NCBI RefSeq assembly: GCF_014841615.1
Contig: NZ_JACYUG010000011.1
Span: 59,822-123,821 of the forward strand
DNA length: 64,000 nt
Reading direction: 5' to 3'
From: Sphingomonas sp. CFBP 8760
Lineage (GTDB): Bacteria; Pseudomonadota; Alphaproteobacteria; Sphingomonadales; Sphingomonadaceae
Part shown: in pieces, positions 10,172 to 18,798 of the stretch
Layout of the letters: each line of letters starts with the position of its first letter
How positions within the stretch are numbered: the first letter of the stretch is position 1
Notes under the pieces: generated by a model
Told to the model about the DNA's origin: nothing
Database searches by the model: none
Seen by the model: the letters and a program-made list of their open reading frames with translations, nothing else
Translations under genes and position numbers: made by a program

Positions 10172-10519
10172 ATGGGGGCGATGAGGGCGCGGATAAATTA
10201 TCTCGAACTGCCGGTGACGGACACCGAAAGCGCCAAGCGTTTCTATGCGGCGGCGTTCGGCTGGCGCTTTACCGATTTTGGTGGGACCTACGCCGCGACG
10301 ACGACCGGCAACACCGATATCGGTTTTCAGGCCGACCCGGTGGAAAAGACTGCTGCCCTGCTGCCGGTCATCGATGTCACCGACCTCAATGCGACCCTCG
10401 CCGCCGTGGCACAGGCCGGCGGCACGATCACGCTGCCCATCTTCGCCTTTCCCGGCGGCCACCGTTTCCACTTCCGTGATACTGACGGGCATGAACTGGC
10501 GGTAATGCAGGCAGGGTGA
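10172..10519 (+). CDS. VOC-family (glyoxalase/bleomycin-resistance fold) protein
   Basis: A 115-residue single-domain vicinal-oxygen-chelate protein beginning MGAMRARINYLELPVTD. The beta-alpha-beta-beta-beta signature is visible (Y-L-E-L-P-V-x-D then A-K-R-F-Y-x-x-x-F-G-W), and the C-terminal F-R-D-T-D-G-H-E-L contains the usual metal-ligand or substrate Glu. It resembles the short lactoylglutathione-lyase-like proteins of unknown substrate. ATG 10181 is an alternative start. It has no operon partner downstream, because a gene-free stretch follows. Confidence 0.82.
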   Translation: MGAMRARINYLELPVTDTESAKRFYAAAFGWRFTDFGGTYAATTTGNTDIGFQADPVEKTAALLPVIDVTDLNATLAAVAQAGGTITLPIFAFPGGHRFHFRDTDGHELAVMQAG

Positions 10520-10998
10520 AAATTTGCCGGTGTAAGGCGGGCAGCGCCGATGAGTGCTGAAGGCGTCGGATCAAACCAGCGCCGAATGCAAAAAAATCCG
10601 CATAATATCGCGATGCGCAGGCTTTGGTGGAATGTCTTGATAGCGAATTGACCATCAGGAAAATTCGGTTCGGTATGGGCATAACCCAAGGTCAAGCCCG
10701 CTTGGACGATGTAAACTCATATGGGAAGATTGATGCTTCCTGACACAAAGCTGGAGTCAGATGGCATCAGAGTGATCCGTCATTGCGAGCGTAGCGAAGC
10801 AATCCAGTGCCAGACCAGGACGCCCTGGATTGCTTCGCTGCGCTCGCAATGACGAACATCTGGATCAACCTCATGTCATTCCGCGTTAGGTTGGCCGTTT
10901 TACAACCCATTTAATGAGGCGGCCTGTGGTAATGAACGTCTGCAACCAGCGAAGACGCAGCAACCTCAAACGTGCCCAAGTGAATGCGTCTTGTTGCT
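10520..10998. other. 479-base gene-free stretch with a palindromic element
   Basis: No coding frame here has credible composition or a ribosome-binding site. The recognisable content is the large inverted repeat at 10778-10854, listed separately. Base composition is less GC-rich than the flanking genes. Confidence 0.5.
10778..10854. repeat. Dispersed palindromic repeat (GTCATTGCGAGC type)
   Basis: Two 30-base arms, 10778-10807 and 10825-10854, are near-perfect reverse complements with one visible mismatch, around a 17-base loop. The arms contain GTCATTGCGAGC and GAAGCAATCCAG, a sequence I recognise as a widespread repeat in proteobacterial and rickettsial intergenic regions. It would fold into a long hairpin. 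It may be a miniature mobile or REP-like element or act as a strong transcription stop. Only one copy is visible in this window. Confidence 0.8.
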
Positions 10999-11526
10999 CT
11001 ATCGCTCCATCAACCGCGGCATGAGTTCCACGAAATTGCAGGGGCGGTGGCGGCTGTCGAGCTGGTCCTGCAATATGCCATCCCACCCGTCCTTCACCGC
11101 GCCGGTCGATCCCGGCAACGCGAAGATATAGGTGCCGCCCGCCACCGCCGCACAGGCGCGCGACTGGACGGTGCTGGTGCCGATCTTGGCATAGGACAAC
11201 CAGCGGAACAGTTCGCCGAAGCCGGGGATCATCTTGTCGGCGACCCGCTCCACCGCCTCCGGCGTCACGTCGCGGCCGGTCACGCCGGTGCCGCCGGTGG
11301 TGACGATCACATCGATCGTCGCCGACGCGATCCAGCCGCGCAGGCGGACGACGATCGTGTCGACATCGTCGCGCTCGATCGCCCGGTCCGCCAGCACATG
11401 CCCCGCCGCCGTCAGCCGTGCGACCAGCGTGTCGCCCGACCGGTCCTCGGCCAGTCCGCGCGTGTCGGATACGGTCAGCACCGCGATGTTGACCGGGCGG
11501 AACGTCCGGCTTTCGTCGATCGGCAT
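10999..11526 (-). CDS. moaB: Molybdenum cofactor biosynthesis protein B
   Basis: A 175-residue MoaB/MogA-family protein that adenylates molybdopterin or aids molybdenum insertion in cofactor synthesis. The molybdopterin-binding loop TTGGTG (76-81) followed by TGRDVTPEA, and the downstream [12 protein letters not shown] segment, identify the family. The ATG at 11526 shares one base with the stop of the lytic transglycosylase gene (TGATG), so it is the last gene of a three-gene minus-strand run. No other molybdenum cofactor genes are near. Confidence 0.93.
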   Translation of the reverse strand: MPIDESRTFRPVNIAVLTVSDTRGLAEDRSGDTLVARLTAAGHVLADRAIERDDVDTIVVRLRGWIASATIDVIVTTGGTGVTGRDVTPEAVERVADKMIPGFGELFRWLSYAKIGTSTVQSRACAAVAGGTYIFALPGSTGAVKDGWDGILQDQLDSRHRPCNFVELMPRLMER

Positions 11527-13712
11527 CAGTCGATCGACGCCTGGCCGATTGCGCTGACCGCCGCACCGACGATCGCCTGCGGCTGCATCGCCATCGCCGC
11601 GCCCGCCTGCCGGAGCAGATCGGTATCGACCATCGCCCCCGCCGCCGCCGCGACCGCGCCAGGGATCGCCTTCATCATCGATGCCACGCGCTGCACGGAC
11701 GTCTGGCGGGCGGCCTTCGCGACGACCGGCGCCGCCTGCGCCGTCATCGGCGGCACCGTCGTCACGGGTGCGCCCTTCATCGGCACGGGCAGGCCGATCG
11801 CGGGCATCCTGGCCGCCGCCACCTGCGTTGCCGTCGCGACCTGCGCCGCCGGTGCGACCGTGCGCGCCACCAGCGCCGCCGGCGCACGTACCCGCACCGC
11901 CGGAGTGCGCGGGATCGCCGCCAGCATCGTCGGCCCGTTGCCGCCGGTGCCCGCCGGGGTCATCCGCACCGCCGTCGCCCCGGACAGGCCGGGGAAGCGC
12001 GGCCACAGCCCCTGCGCCAGCGCGTTGCGGCTGGCCGGCGCGGCCTTGCCCGCGCGCGTTTCGTACATCCAGTAATTGCGCAGCACCGTCGTCACATAAC
12101 CGCGCGTCTCCCAATAGGGGATGCTTTCGATATACAGCAGCGGATCGCCGCCATCATGGACGATCGCGTTCCATTCGCCGACCGGCTTCGGCCCGGCATT
12201 GTACGCGGCGATCACCTTGGGCAACAGCCCGCCGGTCAACCCCATGTCGCGCAGCCGCTCCAGATGGCGCTGGCCGATATCCATGTTGGTGGAGGGTCGG
12301 GACAGCGCCGCCTTGTCGATGCTGGTCCCGCGTTCGCGCGCGAAATCGGTCGCCGCGGCGGGCATGATCTGCATCAGGCCGTACGCCCCCGCCTGGCTGG
12401 TCACCTTCGATCGGAACCGCGATTCCTCCAGCGCATGGGCATAGACCAGCGCCTTGTCGACCCGCCAGCCGCTGTCCGGCGTCCAGTTCGGCGCCGGATA
12501 GCGTGCCTCGGCCGCCGTCGTCACGCCGGCGGGCGTGTTGTGGGCGAGGAAGATGGTGGTGGCCGGCAGATCGAGCGTCTCGGCCAGCCGGACGAGGCTG
12601 CCGAACTCGGCCGGATTGCCGATCTTTGCCTGTTGCCGGATCACGTCGTCGGCCAGGTCGCTTTCGCCGATTTCGGCCAGCGCCGCCGCGACGCGGATAT
12701 TGGGTCGCTTGTCGAGCGTGGCCCAGTCCGCCGCGCGCAGTCGCTGCGCATGGTCGGCCCCGTCGTGCAGACCCAGTGCCTGCCGCGCGAGCTGGCCGTA
12801 GAAGCTCTCGCCGAACTGCGCCGCCGCCTTCAGCCGGCCTTCGATCCGGTCGGGCCGCGCGCACACCATGTCGGCGCGCGATGCCCAGTAGAGCCCGGCC
12901 GCGCGCAGATCGACGTCGCTCGCCCGCGCCGCCACGCCCTCGAACCCGGCTTCCGCCGCCGCGCAGTCCCGCTGCCGCCACGCCGCCAGCGAAGCCATCC
13001 AGCGGCCCTGTACCGCCCAGTCGCCGACGCCGCCTGCGGCCAGATCGCCCAGCTCGCGGGTCTTGGCGTCCTCGCCGCGCAGGAAATACATCCACGCCAC
13101 CCGCGCCCGCCACTCGGTCGTCGCCTCGGCCGACAGGCCGCCGGTCGACACCAGCAGCGCCTCCGCCGATACGCCGTCGTCCGCCTTCACGAAGGGCTGC
13201 ATCCGCTGCGCCAGATCGGCGGCGACCATGTCGCTGGCGGTCGCCTTGGTCCGCACCCGGCGGGGGGCGCCATCCTGCCAGATCAGCCGCTGCGCGCTCG
13301 GCAGCGGGGGCAGGCCGGTGGCGCCGCGTGCGGTCGCGATCCGGCGCAGCGCCTCCGCCTGCGGCAGTTCGGGGGCCTGGTTGATGAGGTCGGTCAGCGG
13401 TTGCAGGTCGACGCGCGGCGATCCCTTGGCGGTGTAGAGTTCGGCGCGGGCCACCGTGTGGAGCGGGCCGGGGGGCATCGCGTCCAGCCCGATCTGCGCA
13501 TCCTGCCAGCGCTTTTCCCGGATCGCGGCGAACACCGCGCGATATCCGTCGCGCTGCGCGGTGTTCAACTGCGCCGGCACGCTGGCCGCCGCCGCCGCCG
13601 CGCTGCGGGTTTCGCCGGACGGTGCGGCCCCGCCGTTCACGCCCGCCGCCGCCGCCAGTGCGGGGCACGGGAGGGTGGCCAACACCGCCACGATCGCCAG
13701 AGTGCGCATCAT
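11526..13712 (-). CDS. Soluble lytic murein transglycosylase (Slt family)
   Basis: A periplasmic enzyme that cleaves the MurNAc-GlcNAc bond and leaves 1,6-anhydro ends. The 728-residue product has a signal peptide (cleavage probably after ALA near residue 20), a long alpha-superhelical middle, and a C-terminal transglycosylase domain with the catalytic Glu430 in LEESRF, then [13 protein letters not shown] and IAAYNAGP. A roughly 150-residue Ala/Pro/Val-rich C-terminal extension follows the catalytic domain and is unusual for Slt. It overlaps the upstream UDG-like gene by 4 bases and abuts moaB. Confidence 0.93.
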   Translation of the reverse strand: MMRTLAIVAVLATLPCPALAAAAGVNGGAAPSGETRSAAAAAASVPAQLNTAQRDGYRAVFAAIREKRWQDAQIGLDAMPPGPLHTVARAELYTAKGSPRVDLQPLTDLINQAPELPQAEALRRIATARGATGLPPLPSAQRLIWQDGAPRRVRTKATASDMVAADLAQRMQPFVKADDGVSAEALLVSTGGLSAEATTEWRARVAWMYFLRGEDAKTRELGDLAAGGVGDWAVQGRWMASLAAWRQRDCAAAEAGFEGVAARASDVDLRAAGLYWASRADMVCARPDRIEGRLKAAAQFGESFYGQLARQALGLHDGADHAQRLRAADWATLDKRPNIRVAAALAEIGESDLADDVIRQQAKIGNPAEFGSLVRLAETLDLPATTIFLAHNTPAGVTTAAEARYPAPNWTPDSGWRVDKALVYAHALEESRFRSKVTSQAGAYGLMQIMPAAATDFARERGTSIDKAALSRPSTNMDIGQRHLERLRDMGLTGGLLPKVIAAYNAGPKPVGEWNAIVHDGGDPLLYIESIPYWETRGYVTTVLRNYWMYETRAGKAAPASRNALAQGLWPRFPGLSGATAVRMTPAGTGGNGPTMLAAIPRTPAVRVRAPAALVARTVAPAAQVATATQVAAARMPAIGLPVPMKGAPVTTVPPMTAQAAPVVAKAARQTSVQRVASMMKAIPGAVAAAAGAMVDTDLLRQAGAAMAMQPQAIVGAAVSAIGQASID

Positions 13713-14512
13713 TGCTTCCAGTCCTTCACCAGCAATTGCAGGTCGCGCCAGCTTTCCGCCTTCATCGCCGGCCGCTCGATCAACAGGCGCGGGTGCAGGC
13801 TGGCGACTACCCCCGTCGTGCCGGCCCCCGTCGTGCCGGCCCCCGTCGTGCCGGACTCATGGTTGAAGGCGCGTAAATCACCTTTTGCGGCCTGCCGGTC
13901 CATCCCCAAAACCGCCCGCGCGGTCGCATCGCCCAGCAGCAGCAGCCGTTCCGGCGCGACGAGGCCGATATGGTGCCGGGCCACCTCGCCCAGCCGTGCC
14001 TCGATCTCGCGCGGCATCCGCCCGGCGGCGGGGCGACGCGCGCAGACCGCCGCGACATGCACCGTCTCGCGCGACAGCCCGATCGCGGCCAGCATCCGGT
14101 CGAACAGCCTGCCGGTCGTGCCCGACAACAGCGCGCCGGCATCGCCGTCCTCGCGGTCCGGGCAATCGACCAGCACCATTATTTTCGCATCCGCCGGTCC
14201 GCTCGCCGCCAGCGACACGCCGCTCCATGCCGCTTCCGGCGCGTCCGCCCCCAGCCGCCATGCGGCGAAGGCTTCCAGCGTCGCAGGCAGGGCGGCCGGG
14301 GCGGTGGCGGCCGGGGCTGCGATCGTGCCGGCCGTTACGGCAACCGGGGCCGGCGGCGCGGCGAACCAGTCGCGCACCCCGTCGTCGACCAGCACGTCGA
14401 CGCCCGCCTCCCGCCACCAGTCGAGCGCGCTCGCCCAGTCGTCGGCGGTCAGGCCGGTGGCATTGTCCCTGTCGAGTTTGCTGATCGCCCCCACCGCGTA
14501 GTCATGCTGCAT
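13709..14512 (-). CDS. Uracil-DNA glycosylase superfamily protein, degenerate
   Basis: A 267-residue protein of the UDG superfamily (family 4/5-like) by its fold landmarks: a RxFDRMLAAIGL segment near 135-146, LLLLGDATARAVLG near 190-203 and the HPR motif at 240-242. Seen directly: the usual GExPG motif 1 is replaced by LVDCPDREDG, and the cysteines that hold the 4Fe-4S cluster in family 4 are mostly absent (only C117 and C157). Residues 221-235 are a GTTGA pentapeptide repeat (three units, the last incomplete). Uracil excision is therefore uncertain. A start at 14530 adds six residues. It is the first gene of the UDG-slt-moaB run and diverges from the ETF-QO gene. Confidence 0.75.
   Translation of the reverse strand: MQHDYAVGAISKLDRDNATGLTADDWASALDWWREAGVDVLVDDGVRDWFAAPPAPVAVTAGTIAAPAATAPAALPATLEAFAAWRLGADAPEAAWSGVSLAASGPADAKIMVLVDCPDREDGDAGALLSGTTGRLFDRMLAAIGLSRETVHVAAVCARRPAAGRMPREIEARLGEVARHHIGLVAPERLLLLGDATARAVLGMDRQAAKGDLRAFNHESGTTGAGTTGAGTTGVVASLHPRLLIERPAMKAESWRDLQLLVKDWKQ
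13811..13854. repeat. 15-base tandem repeat inside the UDG-like gene
   Basis: Three consecutive copies of a 15-base unit (CCCCGTCGTGCCGGC on the plus strand; the third copy is truncated or changed at its last bases) encode GTTGA-GTTGA-GTTG on the minus strand. The unit length keeps the frame, so copy number can vary without breaking the protein. Confidence 0.9.
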
Positions 14513-14513
14513 G

Positions 14514-14531
14514 GTTGACGTGGCGGTCAAC
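14514..14531. promoter_or_regulatory. Possible operator palindrome
   Basis: A perfect inverted repeat, GTTGAC (14514-14519) and GTCAAC (14526-14531), with a 6-base spacer, lies just upstream of the preferred UDG-like start and about 80 bases before the divergent ETF-QO gene. Position and symmetry suit a dimeric repressor site. If the UDG-like gene starts at 14530 it would lie inside the coding region. Confidence 0.4.
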
Positions 14532-14610
14532 TTGTCGGATCGCCTTACCGGACAGGATGTTGCCGACCCGCGCCCAACCGGGACGATCGCGAGGCGGCTG
14601 GAGAGCGAGC

Positions 14611-16266
14611 ATGAACGAACGCGAGTCGATGCCCTATGACGTGGTGATCGTCGGCGCCGGCCCGGCCGGACTGTCGGCGGCTATCCGCCTCAAACAGCTG
14701 GCGAACGAAGCGGGCAGCGAACTGGCGGTCTGCGTCCTCGAAAAGGGGTCGGAGGTCGGCGCGCATATCCTGTCGGGCGCGGTCATCGATCCCCGCGCGA
14801 TGGACGAACTGCTCCCCGACTGGCGCGACACCGATTGTCCTCTCGCCGAGACGCCCGTCACCCAGAACCACCACTGGGTGCTGACCGCGACGAAGAAATA
14901 CAACCTGCCGCACCTATGGACGCCGCCCTTCCTCCACAACAAGGGCACCTACACCTGTTCGCTGGGCAATCTGTGCCGCTGGCTGGCCGGCCGGGCGGAG
15001 GAACTGGGGGTCGAGATCTTCCCCGGTTTCGCCGCCGCCGAAATCCTGTTCGACGATGACGGCCGGGTGAAGGGCGTCGCCACCGGCGACATGGGCGTCG
15101 CCCGCGACGGTACGCACAAGGGCGATTACACGCCGGGGCTGGAAATCCACGCGAAATACACCTTCTTCGCGGAGGGCGTGCGTGGCCACCTGACCAAGGA
15201 GGTGATCCGCACCTTCGACTTGGCGAAAGACGCGCAGCCGCAGGTTTACGGCCTCGGCGTCAAGGAATTGTGGGATATCGAGCCAGGCAAGCACGAACCC
15301 GGCAAGGTGGTCCACACCCAGGGCTTCCCGCTCGGCGACGATGCGAATGGCGGCGGCTGGATCTATCATCAGGCCGGCGGTCAGGTGTCGATCGGCTTCG
15401 TCACGTGGCTCGGCTACACCAATCCGCATATCTCCCCCTTCCATGAGATGCAGAAGTGGAAGACGCATCCGGCGGTCGCCGATCTGCTGAAGGGCGGCAA
15501 GCGCGTGTCCTACGGCGCACGGGCGATCAACGACGGCGGGCTGCAATCCATTCCGAAGCTGGTCTTCCCCGGCGGCGCGCTGATCGGCTGTTCGGCGGGC
15601 TTCCTCAACGTGCCGCGCATCAAGGGCACGCACGGCGCGCAGAAATCGGCGATGATGGCCGCCGAGGCCGCGTTCGAGGCGATCGCCGCCGGCCGCGAGC
15701 ATGATGAACTGTCCGCCTATCCGGCCGCGTTCGAGGGATCGTGGCTGCACAAGGAACTGTCGGTCGTCCGCAACGTCGTGCCGCTGGTCAAGAAGTTCGG
15801 CGACTTCCTCGGCTCCGGCCTGTCGGGCATCACCATGTGGGCGGAGCATCTCGGCCTGAAGATGCCCTTCACCATGAAGCATCATCCCGATCACGAAAGC
15901 CTGTGGCGCGCCGATCTGGTCAAGCCGCCCGTCTATCCCAAGGCGGACGGCGTGCTGACCTTCGATCGTCTGTCCTCGGTGTTCCTGTCGAACACCAATC
16001 ACGAGGAGGATCAGCCCGTCCACCTGACGCTGCGCGATCCGGCGATCCCGATCGAACACAACCTGCCCTTGTACGACGAGCCCGCGCAACGCTATTGTCC
16101 GGCGGGCGTGTACGAAGTGGTGGGGGCGGAGACGGACGATCCCCGGTTCGTCATCAACGCCCAGAACTGCGTCCACTGCAAGACGTGCGATATCAAGGAC
16201 CCGACCCAGAACATCAACTGGGTCGTCCCGGAAGGTGGCGGTGGCCCGAATTACCCGAACATGTAG
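14611..16266 (+). CDS. Electron transfer flavoprotein-ubiquinone oxidoreductase
   Basis: An inner-membrane-associated flavoprotein that passes electrons from ETF (fatty acid and amino acid dehydrogenases) to ubiquinone. The 551-residue product has the N-terminal FAD dinucleotide loop VGAGPAGLSA and the C-terminal 4Fe-4S ligands Cys496, Cys520, Cys523 and Cys526 (CPAG and NCVHCKTCD). The length matches the family. The start at 14611 follows GGAGAGCGAGC, a good ribosome-binding site; the frame is open 32 codons further upstream. The next gene starts inside or just after its 3' end. Confidence 0.97.
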   Translation: MNERESMPYDVVIVGAGPAGLSAAIRLKQLANEAGSELAVCVLEKGSEVGAHILSGAVIDPRAMDELLPDWRDTDCPLAETPVTQNHHWVLTATKKYNLPHLWTPPFLHNKGTYTCSLGNLCRWLAGRAEELGVEIFPGFAAAEILFDDDGRVKGVATGDMGVARDGTHKGDYTPGLEIHAKYTFFAEGVRGHLTKEVIRTFDLAKDAQPQVYGLGVKELWDIEPGKHEPGKVVHTQGFPLGDDANGGGWIYHQAGGQVSIGFVTWLGYTNPHISPFHEMQKWKTHPAVADLLKGGKRVSYGARAINDGGLQSIPKLVFPGGALIGCSAGFLNVPRIKGTHGAQKSAMMAAEAAFEAIAAGREHDELSAYPAAFEGSWLHKELSVVRNVVPLVKKFGDFLGSGLSGITMWAEHLGLKMPFTMKHHPDHESLWRADLVKPPVYPKADGVLTFDRLSSVFLSNTNHEEDQPVHLTLRDPAIPIEHNLPLYDEPAQRYCPAGVYEVVGAETDDPRFVINAQNCVHCKTCDIKDPTQNINWVVPEGGGGPNYPNM

Positions 16267-17839
16267 CGTGATCGCCGCCCTGCTCGCCGCCGCCACCGCC
16301 TCGGTCGGTGTCGCGCGGGCCGATACCGGGCGGCCGGACGGCGATCTCGGCGCCTATCTGCGGGCGCGGGTCGCGGAGGATGCGGGGCAGGGGGATGATG
16401 CCGTCGCCGGCTATGCGGCCGCGCTGGCCCATGCGCCGCGCAACCCGGTGATCGCGATCCGGGCGTGGCGCGCCGCGCTGGCGGTGGGGGATGTGGCCCT
16501 GGCCCGACAGGCGGCCGCTGCGCTCACCGCCGCCGGCCTCGCGCCCGACGATGCCGCGCTGCTGCCGCTGGCCGATGCCGCCCGCGCCGGTGATCCTGCC
16601 GCCGCCACCCGCGCGCTGGCGGCGATCCAGGCGGGGCGGCTGCGCATCCTCGTCCCCGCGCTGCGTGCGTGGATCGCCGCGACGACCGGCGGCGACGGCC
16701 TCGCAGTCGAGGCACCGCAGGACGACGCCATCAGCCGCCGGCTGCTGGGCGAAACCCGTGCGCTGCTGCTGATCGCCGATGGCCGCCGGGCAGAGGGGAT
16801 CGCCGCGATCGGGGCGATCGGCGGCCCCGTGCCGAACGGCCTCCACCTCGCCGCCGCCGAACTGCTCTACGGCGCGGGGCAGGACGAGGCGGCGGCGACG
16901 CTGCTCGGCCGTCGCAACGGCCAGATCGCCGCCGCGCGCGCCGGCGCCACGGGCAGGCCGACGCTGGCGTTTGCAGTATCACGTCTGTTGATGCGCCTGG
17001 CCGACGATCTGGGCGGCGACCAGCCGAGCGGCCTCGCACTGGCGCTTTCCCGCCTCTCGTTGCAGGCGGACCCCGGCTATGCCCGTGCCCGTCTGTCGCT
17101 GGCGGAACAGCTGGCGCTCGCCGACGATCGCGACCGCGCGCTGGCCGAACTGGCGCTGGTCCCGGCCGATGGCCCGCTCGGCGCGACCGCCGCGGGCCGC
17201 CGCATCGCCCTGCTCGACGACGCCGACCGGACCGACGACGCGCTGGCCGCCGCCCGCGTCCGGGCGACCTCGCCGGACGCCGTGCCGGTCGATCGTGCCC
17301 GCTATGCCGACCTGCTGGTCGCCGCCGACCGCCCCGCCGAATCGCTGCTCTTCTATGCCGCGATCCTGAAGGGGGACGAGGGCAACGGCGCGGCATGGTT
17401 CCGCTATGGCATCGCGCTGGACGAGGCGGGGCGCTGGCCGGCGGCGCGCAAGGCATTGCGCCGCGCGCTTGCGCTCGCGCCGGACCAGCCGACCACGCTC
17501 AACTATCTCGGCTATGCACAGGTTGAACGCGGCGAGGATCTCGCCGCCGCCACCCGCCTGCTCGAACGCGCCCATGCGCTCGGCCCCGACGACGCCTCGA
17601 TCGCCGATTCGCTGGGCTGGGCCTATCACCGTCGCGGCGAAACCGTGCGCGCGCTGCCCCTGCTCGAACGCGCCGCCGCCGGCGAGCCGGCCAATGCCGA
17701 GATCGCCGAACATCTCGGCGACGCCTATTGGACGCTCGGTCGCCGGTACGAGGCGCGCTATGCCTGGGCCGCCGCCGCCGTCACCGCCGATCCCGCCGCC
17801 ACCGCGCGCCTGACCACCAAATCCGAGAACGGCCTGTGA
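16241..17839 (+). CDS. Exported tetratricopeptide-repeat protein
   Basis: A protein of about 532 residues with an N-terminal signal peptide (basic MARITR, hydrophobic core, cleavage near ARA-DTG) and TPR motifs concentrated in the last 170 residues (units starting near AAWFRYGIALDEAG, LNYLGYAQVERG, ADSLGWAYHRRG, AEHLGDAYWTLG). It is very rich in Ala and Arg. I chose GTG 16241 because GGAAGG sits five bases upstream and the resulting signal peptide has a basic n-region; GTG 16235 and GTG 16268 are alternatives. It overlaps ETF-QO and, by 4 bases, ispE. Probably a periplasmic scaffold; the specific role is unknown. Confidence 0.85.
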   Translation: MARITRTCSVIAALLAAATASVGVARADTGRPDGDLGAYLRARVAEDAGQGDDAVAGYAAALAHAPRNPVIAIRAWRAALAVGDVALARQAAAALTAAGLAPDDAALLPLADAARAGDPAAATRALAAIQAGRLRILVPALRAWIAATTGGDGLAVEAPQDDAISRRLLGETRALLLIADGRRAEGIAAIGAIGGPVPNGLHLAAAELLYGAGQDEAAATLLGRRNGQIAAARAGATGRPTLAFAVSRLLMRLADDLGGDQPSGLALALSRLSLQADPGYARARLSLAEQLALADDRDRALAELALVPADGPLGATAAGRRIALLDDADRTDDALAAARVRATSPDAVPVDRARYADLLVAADRPAESLLFYAAILKGDEGNGAAWFRYGIALDEAGRWPAARKALRRALALAPDQPTTLNYLGYAQVERGEDLAAATRLLERAHALGPDDASIADSLGWAYHRRGETVRALPLLERAAAGEPANAEIAEHLGDAYWTLGRRYEARYAWAAAAVTADPAATARLTTKSENGL

Positions 17840-18687
17840 TCGTCGAACCCGCCCCCGCCAAGATCAACCTGGCGCTTCATGTCCGCCACCGCCGGCCGGA
17901 TGGCTATCACGAACTCGAAACCCTGTTCGCCTTCGCCACCGATGGCGATCTGCTGACGGTGGACCATGCCGGTGCCGATGATTTCCGGATCGACGGTCCC
18001 TTCGCCAGCGCCCTGACGTCCTCCCCTGTTCAGGGGGAAGGGGCGGTTTCCGACGACAACCTCGTGACGCAGGCCCGCGACGCCTTCCGCCGTGCCTTCG
18101 GCATCGATCGTCATTACGTCATCCGCCTGACCAAGAACCTCCCCGTCGCCGCCGGGATCGGCGGCGGATCGGCGGATGCGGCCGCCACCTTGCGCGCGCT
18201 TGCCCGGCTGGGTGGCATCGCCCTCGCCGATCCCCGCCTCCACGCGATCGCCGCCACGCTGGGGGCCGATGTGCCGCCCTGCCTGATCGGGCGGACTGCG
18301 CTCGGCACCGGCCGGGGCGACGATCTTGCGACCCTCACCGGCCTGGCCGGCACGCCGCTGCTGCTGGTCAATCCCGGCGTCGGCGTATCGACCGCGGCGG
18401 TGTTCGCGGGCTGGGACGGGGTCGATCGCGGCGCGCTGCCCGGTGGCGATCTGCTCGCGCGGGCACGGGCCGGCCGCAACGATCTGGAGGTGCCCGCCAC
18501 CGCACTCGCCCCGGTCATCGCCGAAGTCCGGGCGCTGCTGGATGCCGCGCCGGGCATGATCCTGTCGCGCATGTCCGGTTCGGGCGCGACCTGTTTCGCG
18601 CTGTTCGCCGACTCCGCTGCCTGCAATGACGCCGCTTCCGCGGCCGGCGCGCGGGGGTGGTGGAAGCTGGCGACGACGATGGCCTGA
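17836..18687 (+). CDS. ispE: 4-diphosphocytidyl-2-C-methyl-D-erythritol kinase
   Basis: A GHMP kinase that phosphorylates CDP-ME in the MEP isoprenoid pathway; dxr of the same pathway is at 41.8 kb. The 283-residue product has the N-terminal PAKINL with its Lys, the glycine-rich ATP loop PVAAGIGGGSADAA near 105-118 and the C-terminal MSGSGATCFALF motif. The GTG start overlaps the TPR gene stop (GTGA). Residues about 60-70 (TSSPVQGEGAV) form an extra loop encoded by a palindromic sequence, listed separately. Confidence 0.95.
   Translation: MIVEPAPAKINLALHVRHRRPDGYHELETLFAFATDGDLLTVDHAGADDFRIDGPFASALTSSPVQGEGAVSDDNLVTQARDAFRRAFGIDRHYVIRLTKNLPVAAGIGGGSADAAATLRALARLGGIALADPRLHAIAATLGADVPPCLIGRTALGTGRGDDLATLTGLAGTPLLLVNPGVGVSTAAVFAGWDGVDRGALPGGDLLARARAGRNDLEVPATALAPVIAEVRALLDAAPGMILSRMSGSGATCFALFADSAACNDAASAAGARGWWKLATTMA
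18019..18043. repeat. Short palindromic insertion within ispE
   Basis: TCCTCCCCTG, then TT, then CAGGGGGAAGGGG form an imperfect hairpin of a kind common between genes in sphingomonads. Here it sits in frame in ispE and encodes a low-complexity loop. The family assignment rests on recognition, not on a copy found elsewhere in the window. Confidence 0.5.
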
Positions 18688-18707
18688 CCCAGCCTCGATT
18701 CCGCCGA

Positions 18708-18722
18708 GTTCCCCTCTTGTTC
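18708..18722 (+). promoter_or_regulatory. LexA (SOS) box of the recA promoter
   Basis: GTTC-CCCTCTT-GTTC matches exactly the alphaproteobacterial LexA operator GTTC-N7-GTTC, a direct repeat rather than the enterobacterial palindrome. It lies 77 bases before the recA start, so recA is expected to be repressed by LexA and induced by DNA damage. Confidence 0.88.
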
Positions 18723-18798
18723 CAGAAGAACAAAGCATATACATGGAACATCGACGCGTTGCTCCGGCAATGCAGATGCTCTAGCGATGGGACCTTCG

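Noticed and set aside
10886..11566. 226-codon frame overlapping moaB
   Set aside because: Same strand, different frame; moaB motifs lie in the other frame.
18728..18749. Second LexA-like pair GAAC...GAAC before recA
   Set aside because: The spacing is 14 bases, not 7, so it does not fit the operator consensus.
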